Shown here: in pieces, positions 9,026 through 18,625 of the stretch
Numbering within the stretch: the first letter of the stretch is position 1
How the letters are laid out: each line of letters opens with the position of its first letter
NCBI RefSeq assembly: GCF_900104355.1
Contig: NZ_FNIY01000003.1
Span: 310,001 to 374,000, forward strand
Length of the DNA stretch: 64,000 bases
Direction: 5' to 3'
DNA from: Phyllobacterium sp. OV277
GTDB taxonomy: Bacteria > Pseudomonadota > Alphaproteobacteria > Rhizobiales > Rhizobiaceae
Notes under the pieces: generated by a model
What the model was told of the DNA's origin: nothing
The model's database searches: none
Seen by the model: only the letters and a program-made list of their open reading frames with translations
Program-made: the position numbers and the translations under genes

Positions 9026-10632
9026 GCGCTTGCCTCGCCAACCTCGACATGCAGCGCGCCGATATCAATTTCAGCATCAAGGGCATATGCACCGCCTGAA
9101 ACGATGATGCAGCCAAGGGCCAATGTGTCACCGGATGCGCGAACGTTCTGGCGATACCAATAGTCATTCCGGCTCGATACGCCGTCCCATACGGCTTGGT
9201 CCCAAAGGCCCACATCCCATTCCGACGACTGCTGATTGCCGATAGAAACCTCAGAGAAGGCCGGGAGCGTCTTATTCATGTCAGCGCGGGCGAATAGCAG
9301 AACCTTTGGCTTGGCCTTGCCCTTGAGCAGCATACGGGCCATGGCAGCCGTCTTGCGCTGCCCGACGTTGCCACCTGCAAGGAACTGCGACAGATATGCC
9401 GCAGTGAATGGCGCGCCATCGTCGGTTCCGGTCGTGTCCCCCTGCCAAACGTAGCCGCCGACCGAGCCAAAGAACAGACTGCCTTGAAGGGTAGAAAAGC
9501 AGCTCGCATTCCAGTTGGTCAGGATTGACCATCGCCCGGTCAGAACATTGAGAACAAACGTCGTGTCCTGAATGACAACGTTTTTCGGAAACGTGATGAA
9601 AACCAGATTGCGTTCAATCCACTGGGTAATGGTCCAGCCTGTCCCGGTTGCAGCAGCCGCCGCGCGCCATTCGTCCTCAATTGGCCGGCTGACGGAAACA
9701 AGCGAAAGCGACTGTCGATCACGCTGGAAAACCTGCGACATCGGCAGGAAACCATCAGTCGTTGCTATCAGGACATCAGCGCCAGCCCTGATCCACGCAT
9801 TTTTGCCCAGTGGCTTGCCAATCTGGTAGACGCCCTTGAGCGCCCATGTATTCAAATCACTTGGATCAGCGCCGGAATAGATAGCAACTTCGCCCTCAGT
9901 ACTGATAAAGCAGCACATATCATTCAGGCCGTCCCCGCTTTCGATTGACCACGAAAAACCGGTCAGCAGCGAGCCACCCTTTTTCATGACACCGCCAAGG
10001 GGAAACAGCTTCGCCTCACCGCCGATTGAATTCAGCGGAAGATAATAGGCATCCATCGTTGCATTCTTGAGGAAGAACTCACGGTTCTTGAACAGGAAAA
10101 CATAATTGAGCTGATTGCTCGTTGTGCCATCGGTGAACGTGATGGCCGGTGTGGTCACCCAACCCGTTCCATTGTACATCTGGCGAGGATCAGCGCCGTT
10201 GACGCACACCATCATAGACGTGCCTTGGGTGGTGTGCTGCACGACTGTCCAGTTGCCCGATGTTTGACCGCCTAGGCTTGCTGGTGTCGGTACTGGCGGG
10301 GCTGACGGGCTGGTGACTTCGAAAATCCCCGTATCCGTCGCCATGAACATCTTTTCAGCGCCGCCAAAGCGATAGTTGAACGCGCTTCGTACGTTTCCAA
10401 GGCCTGCAAGCAACGCCTTTTTGATGGAACCGCCCCGAATTCTCGCGCCCTTCAATGTTGGAAAGAAGTTGCGCAAGACGCTTGCCGCTCCGGCCTGTTC
10501 TTCCATAAGATCATAGTTGGATACCAAGCCCAGCTTTGGAGCCGGGAACGTGATAGGCGTTCCCGTTGGCTTGCTGCCGACGGAAACGCTACCACGGTTG
10601 GTTTGAGCAATTCGCCCAGGACGAACCATCAT
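9022..10632 (-). CDS. Tail hub / DNA-stabilisation protein (P22 gp10-type)
   Basis: A 536-aa beta-rich protein. It begins with a nucleotide-poor, Pro/Gly-rich N-terminus (FPAPKLGLVSNYDLMEEQAG) and continues with repeated short beta motifs containing Gly-Asn-Trp and Asp-Gly. Size, composition and location immediately after two adaptor genes agree with the beta-propeller hub that plugs the portal in P22-like phages. This assignment is by position and style, not by a matched motif. Start codons ATGATG overlap the preceding stop, so translation is coupled. Confidence 0.6.
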   Translation of the reverse strand: MMVRPGRIAQTNRGSVSVGSKPTGTPITFPAPKLGLVSNYDLMEEQAGAASVLRNFFPTLKGARIRGGSIKKALLAGLGNVRSAFNYRFGGAEKMFMATDTGIFEVTSPSAPPVPTPASLGGQTSGNWTVVQHTTQGTSMMVCVNGADPRQMYNGTGWVTTPAITFTDGTTSNQLNYVFLFKNREFFLKNATMDAYYLPLNSIGGEAKLFPLGGVMKKGGSLLTGFSWSIESGDGLNDMCCFISTEGEVAIYSGADPSDLNTWALKGVYQIGKPLGKNAWIRAGADVLIATTDGFLPMSQVFQRDRQSLSLVSVSRPIEDEWRAAAAATGTGWTITQWIERNLVFITFPKNVVIQDTTFVLNVLTGRWSILTNWNASCFSTLQGSLFFGSVGGYVWQGDTTGTDDGAPFTAAYLSQFLAGGNVGQRKTAAMARMLLKGKAKPKVLLFARADMNKTLPAFSEVSIGNQQSSEWDVGLWDQAVWDGVSSRNDYWYRQNVRASGDTLALGCIIVSGGAYALDAEIDIGALHVEVGEASA

Positions 10633-11231
10633 TGTGATGCCCCCCGATCCGCTGCGATTTCAAAGGCAAGCGCCGCCTCGAATTCTGCGAGCTGGTCTTC
10701 GTAGTTAAGGCCCTTCTGTCGCTTCCAGCGCCATATCAGACCCATCACCAGCAAGCGTTCTGGAAACAGAAACGTGTTGTCGTCAGCTGTGAATGCGTCC
10801 TTTTCATCAGATCCCGCTTTGATCCAGTTTTTGGACACGTATTCGATATTTGCACCTGCCCCAGCCGACAGCGGAGTAAAGTGGATTTGACCGCCACGAA
10901 TGAAAAAATATGGCTGGGAGGATGGAACCTGTTTAACGACGGTCCATTCGCTACCATTGGTGACAGGGCGAACAAATTCGCCTGTCGCCGTGGTGATTGC
11001 GCCGCCTGTAATCAGCCGCTGAAAGTTCTCATCGAGCGCATATGGCGATGTAGGAACCGTCGCTGTCTTGAGTGTTCTTTGCCAATCGACGCGCCGGGAA
11101 ATCTCGTCACCGGCCTCTTGCGCAAACTCAAGCATAGTTTGAGCGTTCGGATTGTCGTTGCCGTACACCGTGTCAAACTGGTCAAGGGACACGACATCGC
11201 AGGCGTCATTCACTGCTGTTCTAAGGGTCAC
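10629..11231 (-). CDS. Head-tail adaptor-like protein (second of two)
   Basis: A 200-aa protein with a GTG start overlapping the upstream stop (GTGA). The N-terminal helices (NAQTMLEFAQEAGDEISRRV) followed by a beta region and a C-terminal helical segment (FPERLLVMGLIWRWKRQKGL) resemble portal-bound adaptor or tail accessory proteins, for example gp4 of P22-like phages. It and the 200-aa protein upstream are consecutive and likely form the connector below the portal. No catalytic motif is visible. Confidence 0.6.
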   Translation of the reverse strand: MTLRTAVNDACDVVSLDQFDTVYGNDNPNAQTMLEFAQEAGDEISRRVDWQRTLKTATVPTSPYALDENFQRLITGGAITTATGEFVRPVTNGSEWTVVKQVPSSQPYFFIRGGQIHFTPLSAGAGANIEYVSKNWIKAGSDEKDAFTADDNTFLFPERLLVMGLIWRWKRQKGLNYEDQLAEFEAALAFEIAADRGASQ

Positions 11232-11830
11232 GGTGTCGGCCCTCCAATACTAACCTTGTTCTGGCCGAACCGTGCGCGCTCGTCATTGACAGCAAGCGAC
11301 TTGATGGCCTGCTCTTTGAATGAAGCGGCGGCGCTCGCTGACGCGGCATCCTTGGCCCAAATCGCGATTTCTTCTACCAAGGCATAGAGATAAACGTCTG
11401 GCGCGGTTTCAAGCAGCCAATTCGAGGGATTTGCGGGTCTCAGTGGCGGGATAGCCGCGTAATAGAACACCGTCAGGGTGCCATTCCATGCGGGCCGAAC
11501 CGCAATGGAGCGTCCTTGTACGGCATAGGCATCAGGAATGCCGCGCCTCGTGCGATCACGGTTCATGAGAACCTGCAAAGGCAATGACCGGAGAACGCAA
11601 CCGGCTGGATTGGAAACCGACCGCGCTTCGATAAAGTCTGCTGGCAGAGAACCTGCGCCAAACGCAACGGCGACTACTGCAGCTTGCTCCATCTCGCCCA
11701 CCCGCAAGCGGCGATTGAGCTTGGTTTCGGCCATGCCGAGAAAACGGGAAAACAGGTGCGCCACGTCGTTCCGGCCGGAATATTCCCCGGCAGTCACAAG
11801 CAGGTCAGCATATCCGTTGATAGCGCTCAT
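11228..11830 (-). CDS. SU10-type phage adaptor protein
   Basis: A 200-aa protein. The pattern of an N-terminal helix, GMAETKLNRRLRVGEMEQAA, a VAFGAGSLPADFIEARSV strand region, and a C-terminal LYALVEEIAIWAKDAASASA helix is typical of the SU10 adaptor family that links portal to tail. The start overlaps the previous stop (ATGA). With the SU10-type capsid upstream, this supports a Kuravirus-like head module in a temperate phage. Confidence 0.68.
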   Translation of the reverse strand: MSAINGYADLLVTAGEYSGRNDVAHLFSRFLGMAETKLNRRLRVGEMEQAAVVAVAFGAGSLPADFIEARSVSNPAGCVLRSLPLQVLMNRDRTRRGIPDAYAVQGRSIAVRPAWNGTLTVFYYAAIPPLRPANPSNWLLETAPDVYLYALVEEIAIWAKDAASASAAASFKEQAIKSLAVNDERARFGQNKVSIGGPTP

Positions 11831-12150
11831 ATCTTATCTCGCGTCCGCCATTTGGCGTTATCGCTATTCTGCAACCAGCGTTGAATAAACGCGTCGTCGC
11901 CGCTGCGAATAGCTGGGAGTAAATCTCGATAGAGGATGTTGAGGGGGATCGAAGCGACCTTGCCGAATTCGCCCCATTTCTGGTTTTCGGCCCGCTCGGC
12001 TGCATTTTTGTCGAGCAGTTCATTGGTGGCGTAGTATTCGGTTTTCACCACGCCATAATCATCGTCAATATCGAACCAGATGCGACGGAAGCCACGAACG
12101 GGGTCATCTTCAATGACCTCGCCGTGACGATAGGGCCGATCAAGCTTCAT
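11827..12150 (-). CDS. Small head-tail region protein
   Basis: A 107-aa protein starting MKLDRPYRHGEVIEDDPVRG. The ORF extends upstream, but the ATG at 12150, overlapping the last codons of the preceding gene, gives compact coupling; the longer version would overlap it by about 70 bases. Sequence is charged with one predicted helical end (FIQRWLQNSDNAKWR). The position between capsid and adaptors suggests a head completion or neck protein. Function not recognised. Confidence 0.55.
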   Translation of the reverse strand: MKLDRPYRHGEVIEDDPVRGFRRIWFDIDDDYGVVKTEYYATNELLDKNAAERAENQKWGEFGKVASIPLNILYRDLLPAIRSGDDAFIQRWLQNSDNAKWRTRDKI

Positions 12151-12346
12151 CTGGGAACGTCGCAATGCCGTTCTTGATGGCTGCCTTGGCTTCCGAAAGG
12201 GGAAGCTCAATCACCGTACCCGGATCAATCTGCTTGCCTTCCTCGCGGAAGTATCCACGAACAATAAGCACTTCCAAAGCGCGCTCATCGGTCCCGTTAT
12301 CGAAATTGCCAACCTGTTCGGCTGCTGGTGTGTTCTTGTCTGCCAT
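12140..12346 (-). CDS. Small protein downstream of the capsid gene
   Basis: A 68-aa protein starting MADKNTPAAEQVGNFDNG, chosen because CGGAGA precedes this ATG; an in-frame start 18 codons further up lacks such a site. The C-terminal part (VLIVRGYFREEGKQIDPGTV, IELPLSEAKAAIKNGIA) looks like a small beta domain seen in head-decoration or head-tail connector accessory proteins (residue-binding SH3-like style). This is a guess from composition. It is probably a structural accessory protein made from the capsid transcript. Confidence 0.55.
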   Translation of the reverse strand: MADKNTPAAEQVGNFDNGTDERALEVLIVRGYFREEGKQIDPGTVIELPLSEAKAAIKNGIATFPDEA

Positions 12347-12403
12347 GGTGATAGTCTCCGTTGAAGGGGAACGGGGGCCAAAGCCCCCGCCTGTCCGCAT
12401 TGC

Positions 12404-13381
12404 TTACTGAACGTCAGCGATGACCGCGCTGGATGCCTCATTCTTGGCAACCAGTGTCCATTCGCAGTTGACCAGACGCTTTTCAGCATCGCCGGTCTTG
12501 GCAAGTGGTGTCTGGTTGATGCCGCGAAGGAAGCCCATTTCCCACATCTCAGGATCGAGCAGGGCAACGTCGCGGGCGCTCTGCCAAGGATTGGCAAGAG
12601 CCGTGAGGTAGCCGAAATCGCCCTGATACACGTCAGCCGCGCCAAGGATGGTGGCCTGCGCATCGCCGGTCTTGCTCACCTTCTGATCGACGCGATTAAG
12701 CGCGATACCGGCGAACCCGGAGAATGCGGATTTCAAGCTGCTGTGCATCATGATGACGGTTGGCTTTGCACCGACGTTGAAGCACTTCTGCTGCGTGTCC
12801 TTGACCTGTGCTTCTGCGAACGCACGGAGTGTGCCGTCCGTAGGGGCGACAGTAAGGCCGGTTGCGGAACTATAGCCGCCGTTCGCACCCGTCGCACCGC
12901 GATTGGCGTTGGTGGCAAGCCAAGTCCAGAGGGAGCCAGCCTGACGCACTGGTGTGCCAGCCGATCCGGCAGAAGATGCCTGCTTTGTCCCGACCATGGT
13001 AAACTCCATGTCGCGAGCAAGCTCTTTTGCCTTCTTGACGGTCTGACGTTTGATTTCAGACTTGCGCCCATATTTCTTGACCGCTTCCGCAGTGTTCGAA
13101 ATCATAAAGCTTTCATCGGAAATCTGGCAGTAATTGCCGACCTCGACAGTCGGTGCGACTTCCGCAAAGGAAGTCTCGTTGCCTTCCGGCTTGGCATTGG
13201 CTGCCGGAGCGCGGAGGGTGTCAGTCTGCCACTGGTGCTTGACGGCAGTCACGTCATACGTGGTGCCGATAAGCTTCTGAAAAGGAGTTTCCTCCTTGGC
13301 AACCGTATAAATAACATCGCGAAAATCCTCCGCTTTGCCCTTCATATCGTAGGTATCGGAAGTACCTGCTGCTTGAGCCAT
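12404..13381 (-). CDS. Major capsid protein, SU10 major head protein type
   Basis: A 325-aa protein starting MAQAAGTSDTYDMKGKAEDF with an AAAGGA ribosome-binding site. The order of motifs, an N-terminal DVIYTVAKEETPFQKLIG, a central RQTVKKAKELARDMEF helix, NVGAKPTVIMMHSSLKSAFS and a C-terminal ALLDPEMWEMGFLRGI, is that of the HK97-fold SU10 major head protein family (DUF5309). It lies directly downstream of the scaffold gene. It would form the icosahedral shell. Confidence 0.85.
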   Translation of the reverse strand: MAQAAGTSDTYDMKGKAEDFRDVIYTVAKEETPFQKLIGTTYDVTAVKHQWQTDTLRAPAANAKPEGNETSFAEVAPTVEVGNYCQISDESFMISNTAEAVKKYGRKSEIKRQTVKKAKELARDMEFTMVGTKQASSAGSAGTPVRQAGSLWTWLATNANRGATGANGGYSSATGLTVAPTDGTLRAFAEAQVKDTQQKCFNVGAKPTVIMMHSSLKSAFSGFAGIALNRVDQKVSKTGDAQATILGAADVYQGDFGYLTALANPWQSARDVALLDPEMWEMGFLRGINQTPLAKTGDAEKRLVNCEWTLVAKNEASSAVIADVQ

Positions 13382-13402
13382 TTGTGATCCTTTCGAAAAT
13401 GG

Positions 13403-14401
13403 CTAGGACCAGTCGAACGCATCGAGTGCTTTCGATGCATCCTGTGCCGATCCTGTTTTCTTGAAGTTTTGCAGGGCCTTGCTGGATGTGTTGACCGTTG
13501 GCCGGGGCTTGCCGGACGCGAGCGCTGGCGCGCTATCAACCTTCTTCTTGCCGATTTTCTGCTGTTCGAGGGCTTTGAGGCCGATCTGGGCATAGTAACC
13601 GAGCTTCAAAAAGCGGTGATCTGCCACGGTGTTCAATTCATCGACCGAAAAGCCGACCTTTGTTGCCGTGTCCAGAATACCCTTGTTGAATACTTCACGC
13701 TTGGCCGGGTCAGCGATCTGGGGGAAGGCCGCTATCAAGGCGTCATTTTCGGCCTTGAGCCGTTCCTGATGCTGTTGATAGGCGACTTGCTGTCCCTGTT
13801 CGTTGACCTGCTTTTTAGTGGCAAGAATGGTCTGCAATTCACCAACTGCCGCCTCATACATAGCCCGTTGCCGGGTGTATTCGCCGGGATTGGTCATTGC
13901 GAGGGTCGTTGATGGCTCTTCCGGCAATCGACTTGCCAGATAATCCACCAATCCATCCAAGGTTGTCTGCAACTGGGTGTGTTGCTGAGAAAACGCTGCT
14001 TCCTGCTGTCCTATTGCAGCGACTTTCGCCTCTGCATCGCGCCGCATGTTGGAAACTTCCTGCGTCTTCTTCTGGTAATCGCCCTGACGCAGATAACCGC
14101 CCTTCAATTCCTTGAGGGAGATTTCCGTGCCATCGGCGAGCGTGACAAGAGTTGCTTCATCAGGATCAGGCTCGCCGCCGTCGCCTTCTGTTTCGCCTTC
14201 GTCGCCGGTCTCTTCGCCATTTTCTTCAAAGGCGTCATCCGTCTCAGTCCCATCGGTGGCGGGAGCTTTGTCCGAATTATCGGGGTTGGACTGTTCAGTC
14301 TCCCCTTCGTCAAACATTGCATCAAGTGCCGTGTCGAGGGCATCAGAGGGGGGTGCGTTATCACTCCCGCCCGTAGGCAGGTTGGTGGGTTCGCCGCTCA
14401 T
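13403..14401 (-). CDS. Scaffold protein
   Basis: A 332-aa protein with a very acidic N-terminus (residues 20-80, rich in Asp/Glu: DGTETDDAFEENGEETGDEG) and a long helical Gln-rich centre (MRRDAEAKVAAIGQQEAAFS), ending in a basic, Ser/Lys-rich tail. This composition and its place between portal and capsid genes are those of an internal scaffold that nucleates procapsid assembly and then leaves. GGAAG precedes the ATG. No protease motif is seen in it. Confidence 0.8.
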   Translation of the reverse strand: MSGEPTNLPTGGSDNAPPSDALDTALDAMFDEGETEQSNPDNSDKAPATDGTETDDAFEENGEETGDEGETEGDGGEPDPDEATLVTLADGTEISLKELKGGYLRQGDYQKKTQEVSNMRRDAEAKVAAIGQQEAAFSQQHTQLQTTLDGLVDYLASRLPEEPSTTLAMTNPGEYTRQRAMYEAAVGELQTILATKKQVNEQGQQVAYQQHQERLKAENDALIAAFPQIADPAKREVFNKGILDTATKVGFSVDELNTVADHRFLKLGYYAQIGLKALEQQKIGKKKVDSAPALASGKPRPTVNTSSKALQNFKKTGSAQDASKALDAFDWS

Positions 14402-14435
14402 AGTGACTTCCTTTCGGGTAGTTTAGACCCCGTGC

Positions 14436-14675
14436 CTATGCAACGGAGCCTTTGCGGGCCGGTTTGGCTGTGCTCTCTGAGAGAGCCTTGAGCTTCGACC
14501 GCAAAGCTCTGATCGAGCGAGCATCGGCAAGAAATGCCTGTCGCTTTTCGTGATCATTATAAGGAGCAGCAATGGCATGATTGACCGCATTCTGCTCCAA
14601 TTCCTCCAGCGTCCTGACAATCAGGGGATGCTCAAGCAGAAACAGGGCATCATTGACATCACGCTCCCCGCTCAT
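14436..14675 (-). CDS. Small hypothetical protein between portal and scaffold
   Basis: A 79-aa, mostly helical protein (NDALFLLEHPLIVRTLEELE; HEKRQAFLADARSIRALRSK) whose start overlaps the portal stop (ATGA). Proteins of this size are common here in podovirus operons, but their role is unknown. The C-terminus is basic (TAKPARKGSVA). Confidence 0.6.
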   Translation of the reverse strand: MSGERDVNDALFLLEHPLIVRTLEELEQNAVNHAIAAPYNDHEKRQAFLADARSIRALRSKLKALSESTAKPARKGSVA

Positions 14676-16810
14676 TGTACCGCCCCTATCGATTGTTCGA
14701 ATTCCTGCATGAACTGCTGGGCCTCGTCGCGCTGCTGCTGTTCAAGATGCTTTCCAAGCGCAATGCGCTCCTGAGACGCGATTTTCTCACGCTCGATTGC
14801 AAGCTGGCCTTCCATCCGTTCGCGCTCAAGCTGGGCTTTGCGGGCGTCCTTGCGCTCTTCAAGGTCAAGCTTCTGCCGGTTGAATTCAGTTTCCCGCTGC
14901 ATTTCCAGCTCTTTCAACTGCCTTGCAGCCTCAACCTGGGCTTGTTCGCGTGTAACCGCCGTCTGGCCCTTTGCCTGCTCCAATTCCAGAGCGTTTTTGT
15001 GCTTGGTCTCTTCCGGGTCCGGCTGATTGCGCCGGGCTTCCATGATCTTTTGCAGTTCCGCCTCATCAGGCTTGTTGAAATACAGGCTCACGGTTTTAAG
15101 GCCTGATGCTTCGACCATGCGGGAAAGAGCATTCCAGAGATTGTCGGGCTTCACATAGGGGTTATCGACCGGGCCAAAGTTGGCAAGAAGCTTTTCCTGC
15201 ATGCCCATGACGAACTGCAACGCCATCATGTCACGCTCGCGGGTGCCAGCGCCCAGACCGGTGTTCACGGTCGCATCCATGCTTGCATCCCACGAACGCG
15301 GATCAAACTTCACCCACTTGTCACGCAGGCGCACGGTGCGCGGCTGGTCCTGATGCTGGATCACCAGCCGGAGAACACCCTTGAACACGCGCTGCAAGCC
15401 AAGCGCGAGGTTCTGCAACGTCATGCCCGTCTGGGCGATACCGCCCTGCTCAATCATCGCAGATGCCTTGGCCGTGGTGTTCTGCAGTGCATCCGGGGCC
15501 AGTCCGCTTGAAGCATCTGAAACGCCGGTTCGATCGGTAATCACCTCATCCATATAGCCGAGCATCTGGAAGGATTGAGCGGCAACGAAGGGAACCTGCG
15601 AATAACCAACAGCGGCGCGAACATCGGTGCCAGCGGTTACGCGGATCGGCTCACCGAACTTCGCCTGAGTGACGCTTTCGGGGTTGCTGACACTATCTTC
15701 CTGCACAATCGGCTGTAGGTTGTTCTGCCAGTAGATGTTGTCGAGCGTATTGCGCAGGAGAACAGTCTTGATGCGCTGCACTTCCTCGATATCGTCAGGG
15801 ATGGACCGGCCTTCCCATTGGTGTGGCTCGCGCTCTGCGACCAGATCACCAAAGGGTATCATGTCATCCCATGGCTCATTCTCAAGCATATGGGCTTCAT
15901 CACATCCGCCTGCATAGATAACCCGGCGCAACTCTGCGATGCCATCACCGTCATAATCGACCCGGACAAAGCATTCGGAGACTTCGATTTCATCTATCGA
16001 TGGGTGATGACCCTGCGCACTTGTACCAATGACGCGCTTGCTGTCCTCTTCCTCGTCTTGGTTGTCGAGAATGTCAGCACCGTCAGCAGCAGACAGGGCC
16101 TCAATGACGGATTTCTTGTATCCAGCTGCAATCAGCTCGCCGCGCCGCTTGAGCGTTTTGTGTGTGACAATCGGGCTATCTTCGATAGTCTTGGCGTCGG
16201 GATGAATGAAAAACTCACTCAGAGGAACGCATTCCAGCACAATGCGCTTTTTCTCAACCTCGCGCCGGATTTGCAACGTGTAGAAACCTGTCGCCTGATC
16301 TTGTGTCGCGCCGATAACTTCAACGTCCTTCGCTGACGCCAGTAATTGAGCGGACATTTCATCCAGCCCGTCATGCGTGGTTGTCAGGGTTTCTTTCTTC
16401 TTCTCGACATACCACTTGAGGATGCCGTTGCGCTTCAACAGGGCGTCATGCATGGCATCATAGATCGCCTGTTGTCCGCCGCTTTCAGGCAATACGACGT
16501 AATTCACGTAGTCGGTTGCCTGTTCCGCGCTACCCTCGTCACCTTCTGCAATAGGCGCATATTCGACAATCTTATCGGATCCGAAGAAAACGCGATAAAC
16601 TGACGGCAAGACCTTTTTCATGGTCGAGCGCACGTCCTTGGAAATGGCTCTTGAGCGGCCTTCATCCGAAGGCGTGTCAACCATCTTGCCGTCATAATAC
16701 TGCTGGGCTTTCAGGCGATCCGGCCTACGGTACGAGTTTTCGTAGTTATCGCAATCTTCCAGCAGGCCGCCGACAACACCGGCAAGCTCTTCGTCTGTCA
16801 TTTTGGGCAT
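14672..16810 (-). CDS. Portal protein
   Basis: A 712-aa protein. The N-terminal region (YENSYRRPDRLKAQQYYDGK; VLPSVYRVFFGSDKIVEYAP) and DRTGVSDASSGLAPDALQNT near residue 420 are hallmarks of the large podovirus portal family (P22 gp1-like). Residues about 580-712 form a long charged coiled coil (LELEQAKGQTAVTREQAQVE) that would make the barrel reaching into the head. It builds the dodecameric ring through which DNA is packed. The start overlaps the large terminase stop (TAATG), with AAGGTGG as ribosome-binding site. Confidence 0.88.
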   Translation of the reverse strand: MPKMTDEELAGVVGGLLEDCDNYENSYRRPDRLKAQQYYDGKMVDTPSDEGRSRAISKDVRSTMKKVLPSVYRVFFGSDKIVEYAPIAEGDEGSAEQATDYVNYVVLPESGGQQAIYDAMHDALLKRNGILKWYVEKKKETLTTTHDGLDEMSAQLLASAKDVEVIGATQDQATGFYTLQIRREVEKKRIVLECVPLSEFFIHPDAKTIEDSPIVTHKTLKRRGELIAAGYKKSVIEALSAADGADILDNQDEEEDSKRVIGTSAQGHHPSIDEIEVSECFVRVDYDGDGIAELRRVIYAGGCDEAHMLENEPWDDMIPFGDLVAEREPHQWEGRSIPDDIEEVQRIKTVLLRNTLDNIYWQNNLQPIVQEDSVSNPESVTQAKFGEPIRVTAGTDVRAAVGYSQVPFVAAQSFQMLGYMDEVITDRTGVSDASSGLAPDALQNTTAKASAMIEQGGIAQTGMTLQNLALGLQRVFKGVLRLVIQHQDQPRTVRLRDKWVKFDPRSWDASMDATVNTGLGAGTRERDMMALQFVMGMQEKLLANFGPVDNPYVKPDNLWNALSRMVEASGLKTVSLYFNKPDEAELQKIMEARRNQPDPEETKHKNALELEQAKGQTAVTREQAQVEAARQLKELEMQRETEFNRQKLDLEERKDARKAQLERERMEGQLAIEREKIASQERIALGKHLEQQQRDEAQQFMQEFEQSIGAVQ

Positions 16811-18250
16811 TAGACCACCTTACGCGGTGTGAATTTCCAGTCGTTGGCTGGCTTGTCGATCTTTGCAAACCGCAACATCATGAGCGCATATCGGGACGCT
16901 GAAATAACGTCATCACGCTCTTTGACAATCTTGCCATCCTTACGGTGATACAGTCGGCGCTCTTCCAGCCATTCGATGCAGGTTGAGAACACTTTGAACC
17001 GGCCCGTTTGCATCCGGTCCAGCATATCCATAAGACCGGCCTCGACGCTGTTTGATCCATCTTCGAATGTGGCGCGTTCCGGCAAGGTCTTGAGGCCTTG
17101 AGCCTTATACTGGGAAGCAAGGTTCTCACCTGCTGCCGTGTCGTTATTGCCATCATGTGGCCATGCCCAAGGCAACCAAAGCCCCCAAGGCTTGACGGCT
17201 GCTGCATGGATGACCGGCGTTGCCTGCCGCTTTCGATAATTCCGGGTCAGGTAGACGATATCACTGTCACGATCCCATGCGAGGGAGACAGCAGCAGTCG
17301 GGTGATCCCAGCCAAAATCCAACCCGCCAATTTGCGGCCAGATTGCCGGTATCTTGAACGACTCGACAACAATGTCCTCTTCCAGAACCGGGAAGATCAA
17401 ACCACTGCCGAGCGTGGGAATGCCTTTTGACCGTGCCTCGCGTTCATGCGCTGGGTAGCTTGCAATGATTTTGGCGCGCTGCTCTGGCGTATAGTGGTCC
17501 GCGTCATCAATGGTCATTGACGTGACGTGTCGGGCCTCGTCTCCCAGATCGTCGCTGCCGGGCATGACAAACCTGCTGACTACCGTGGACATGCCGAGCA
17601 GCGGTGTGAATGTCGTCTGGGCAAACTGCCCGCGCTGGCCGTTGTTCGTCCGGGTCAGGCCCTCGCTGTAAATGTCCTCCGGCGGCTCTTCATCGAACCA
17701 TACGCCGTCAACTGTCGGCCCCTGCCACTTCTCGCGGCCCTTCTTCATAGGCCTTGAAGGCGATAACGCTGTCACTGGCCTGTACATCGCCGCCGCCACC
17801 CCAGCGAACCACCACGCTATCAAGCAGGTTCGGCACACCCATGGCGCGGGTGCGGTCCCGTATGCAGTCGGCCGGTATGAAGCCTGTTCCCCAATCTTCC
17901 TCAATAGTGGGCGGACCAATGAGAATGCGTTGCGGGTTGTCTCGTGTACTTTCACCCGTAACTGACCCAGCCCATAGCAGCGGAGCGCGTTCGAACGTTG
18001 CACCCTCCCACCAGTCTGGATAACGTCCCGTCAGATGGATTGCCCATTCAGCGCCACCAGCAACGGTTTTGCCGAGCTGGTTGCCAGCCATAAACAAGCG
18101 TTCGCTATGCGTCAGCCCTGCTTTATGGAAATCGCGCTGCTTCTTGTAGGGCGAATAGAACCGAAGCTTATTAGTGCGCTGTCGGCGTTGTATCTCCGCC
18201 GTCAGCTCCATCCGCTCCATGAGCATCAAGGAAAGGTTTGATTGTTGCAT
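16810..18250 (-). pseudogene. Large terminase subunit, frameshifted
   Basis: Two reading frames together make one large terminase. The first (18250 to 17708) carries the ATPase start with Walker A in FMAGNQLGKTVAG and ends after VIAFKAYEEGP. The second frame (to 16810) resumes with GREKWQGPTVDGVWFDEEPP, which contains the Walker B acidic residues, and continues with the nuclease region (IGGLDFGWDHPTAAVSLAWD; DGNNDTAAGE). The shift is at a run of three C on the plus strand at 17738-17740: removing one base restores AYEEGREKWQG. Either the prophage is packaging-defective or this is a sequencing error in a short homopolymer. Starts at 18250, 18226 or 18211 are possible. Confidence 0.85.
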
Positions 18251-18560
18251 CTAGTTTCCTGATGCGGTCAAGCAACTGCTCGTCCGTCATTTCGCCCATC
18301 TGGTTGACGTTGACATTGAGGTCTTTCGGCATGAGCGATGCCACGACTTTCAGAAAATCTTGCGGACGCTTCTCAATGACTGTGTGAATGACAGCCGGGC
18401 CTTTGCTCTCCCAAGCGGCAAGCAAATCCTCAAGAAATGCCTCACCCAGCTTGTTCCGCGTTCCTTTCGGTCTGCCCGTATTCCCAACCTTGAATTGATG
18501 CTCAACCGGCGGCTTGCCTTTTCCCGTAGATTTCCCGTTTTTTCGGGGTGTATCCACCAT
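18171..18560 (-). CDS. Small terminase-like DNA-binding protein
   Basis: A 129-aa protein preceding and overlapping the large terminase gene. The motif FKVGNTGRPKGTRNKLGEAF is the start of DUF5681-type proteins, found in place of the small terminase in many alphaproteobacterial prophages, where they are thought to recognise phage DNA and present it to the large subunit. The middle is helical, and the C-terminal 30 residues are Asp/Gly/Ala-rich. AAGGG precedes the ATG. This gene opens the minus-strand structural operon. Confidence 0.75.
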   Translation of the reverse strand: MVDTPRKNGKSTGKGKPPVEHQFKVGNTGRPKGTRNKLGEAFLEDLLAAWESKGPAVIHTVIEKRPQDFLKVVASLMPKDLNVNVNQMGEMTDEQLLDRIRKLDATIKPFLDAHGADGADGGDTTPTAH

Positions 18561-18625
18561 TGACGACCCTTGCTTTCTGTAATCCGAATTGGTTGATTGA
18601 GAATCTGACCAAGATGGGGGCTACG

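Noticed and set aside
12743-13387. 214-codon plus-strand frame over the capsid gene
   Set aside because: Cys/Leu-rich without pattern and antisense to an intact major capsid gene.
17730-17745. Programmed frameshift in the terminase
   Set aside because: No slippery heptamer or following structure stands out, and terminases are not known for this; simple indel or sequence error is more likely.
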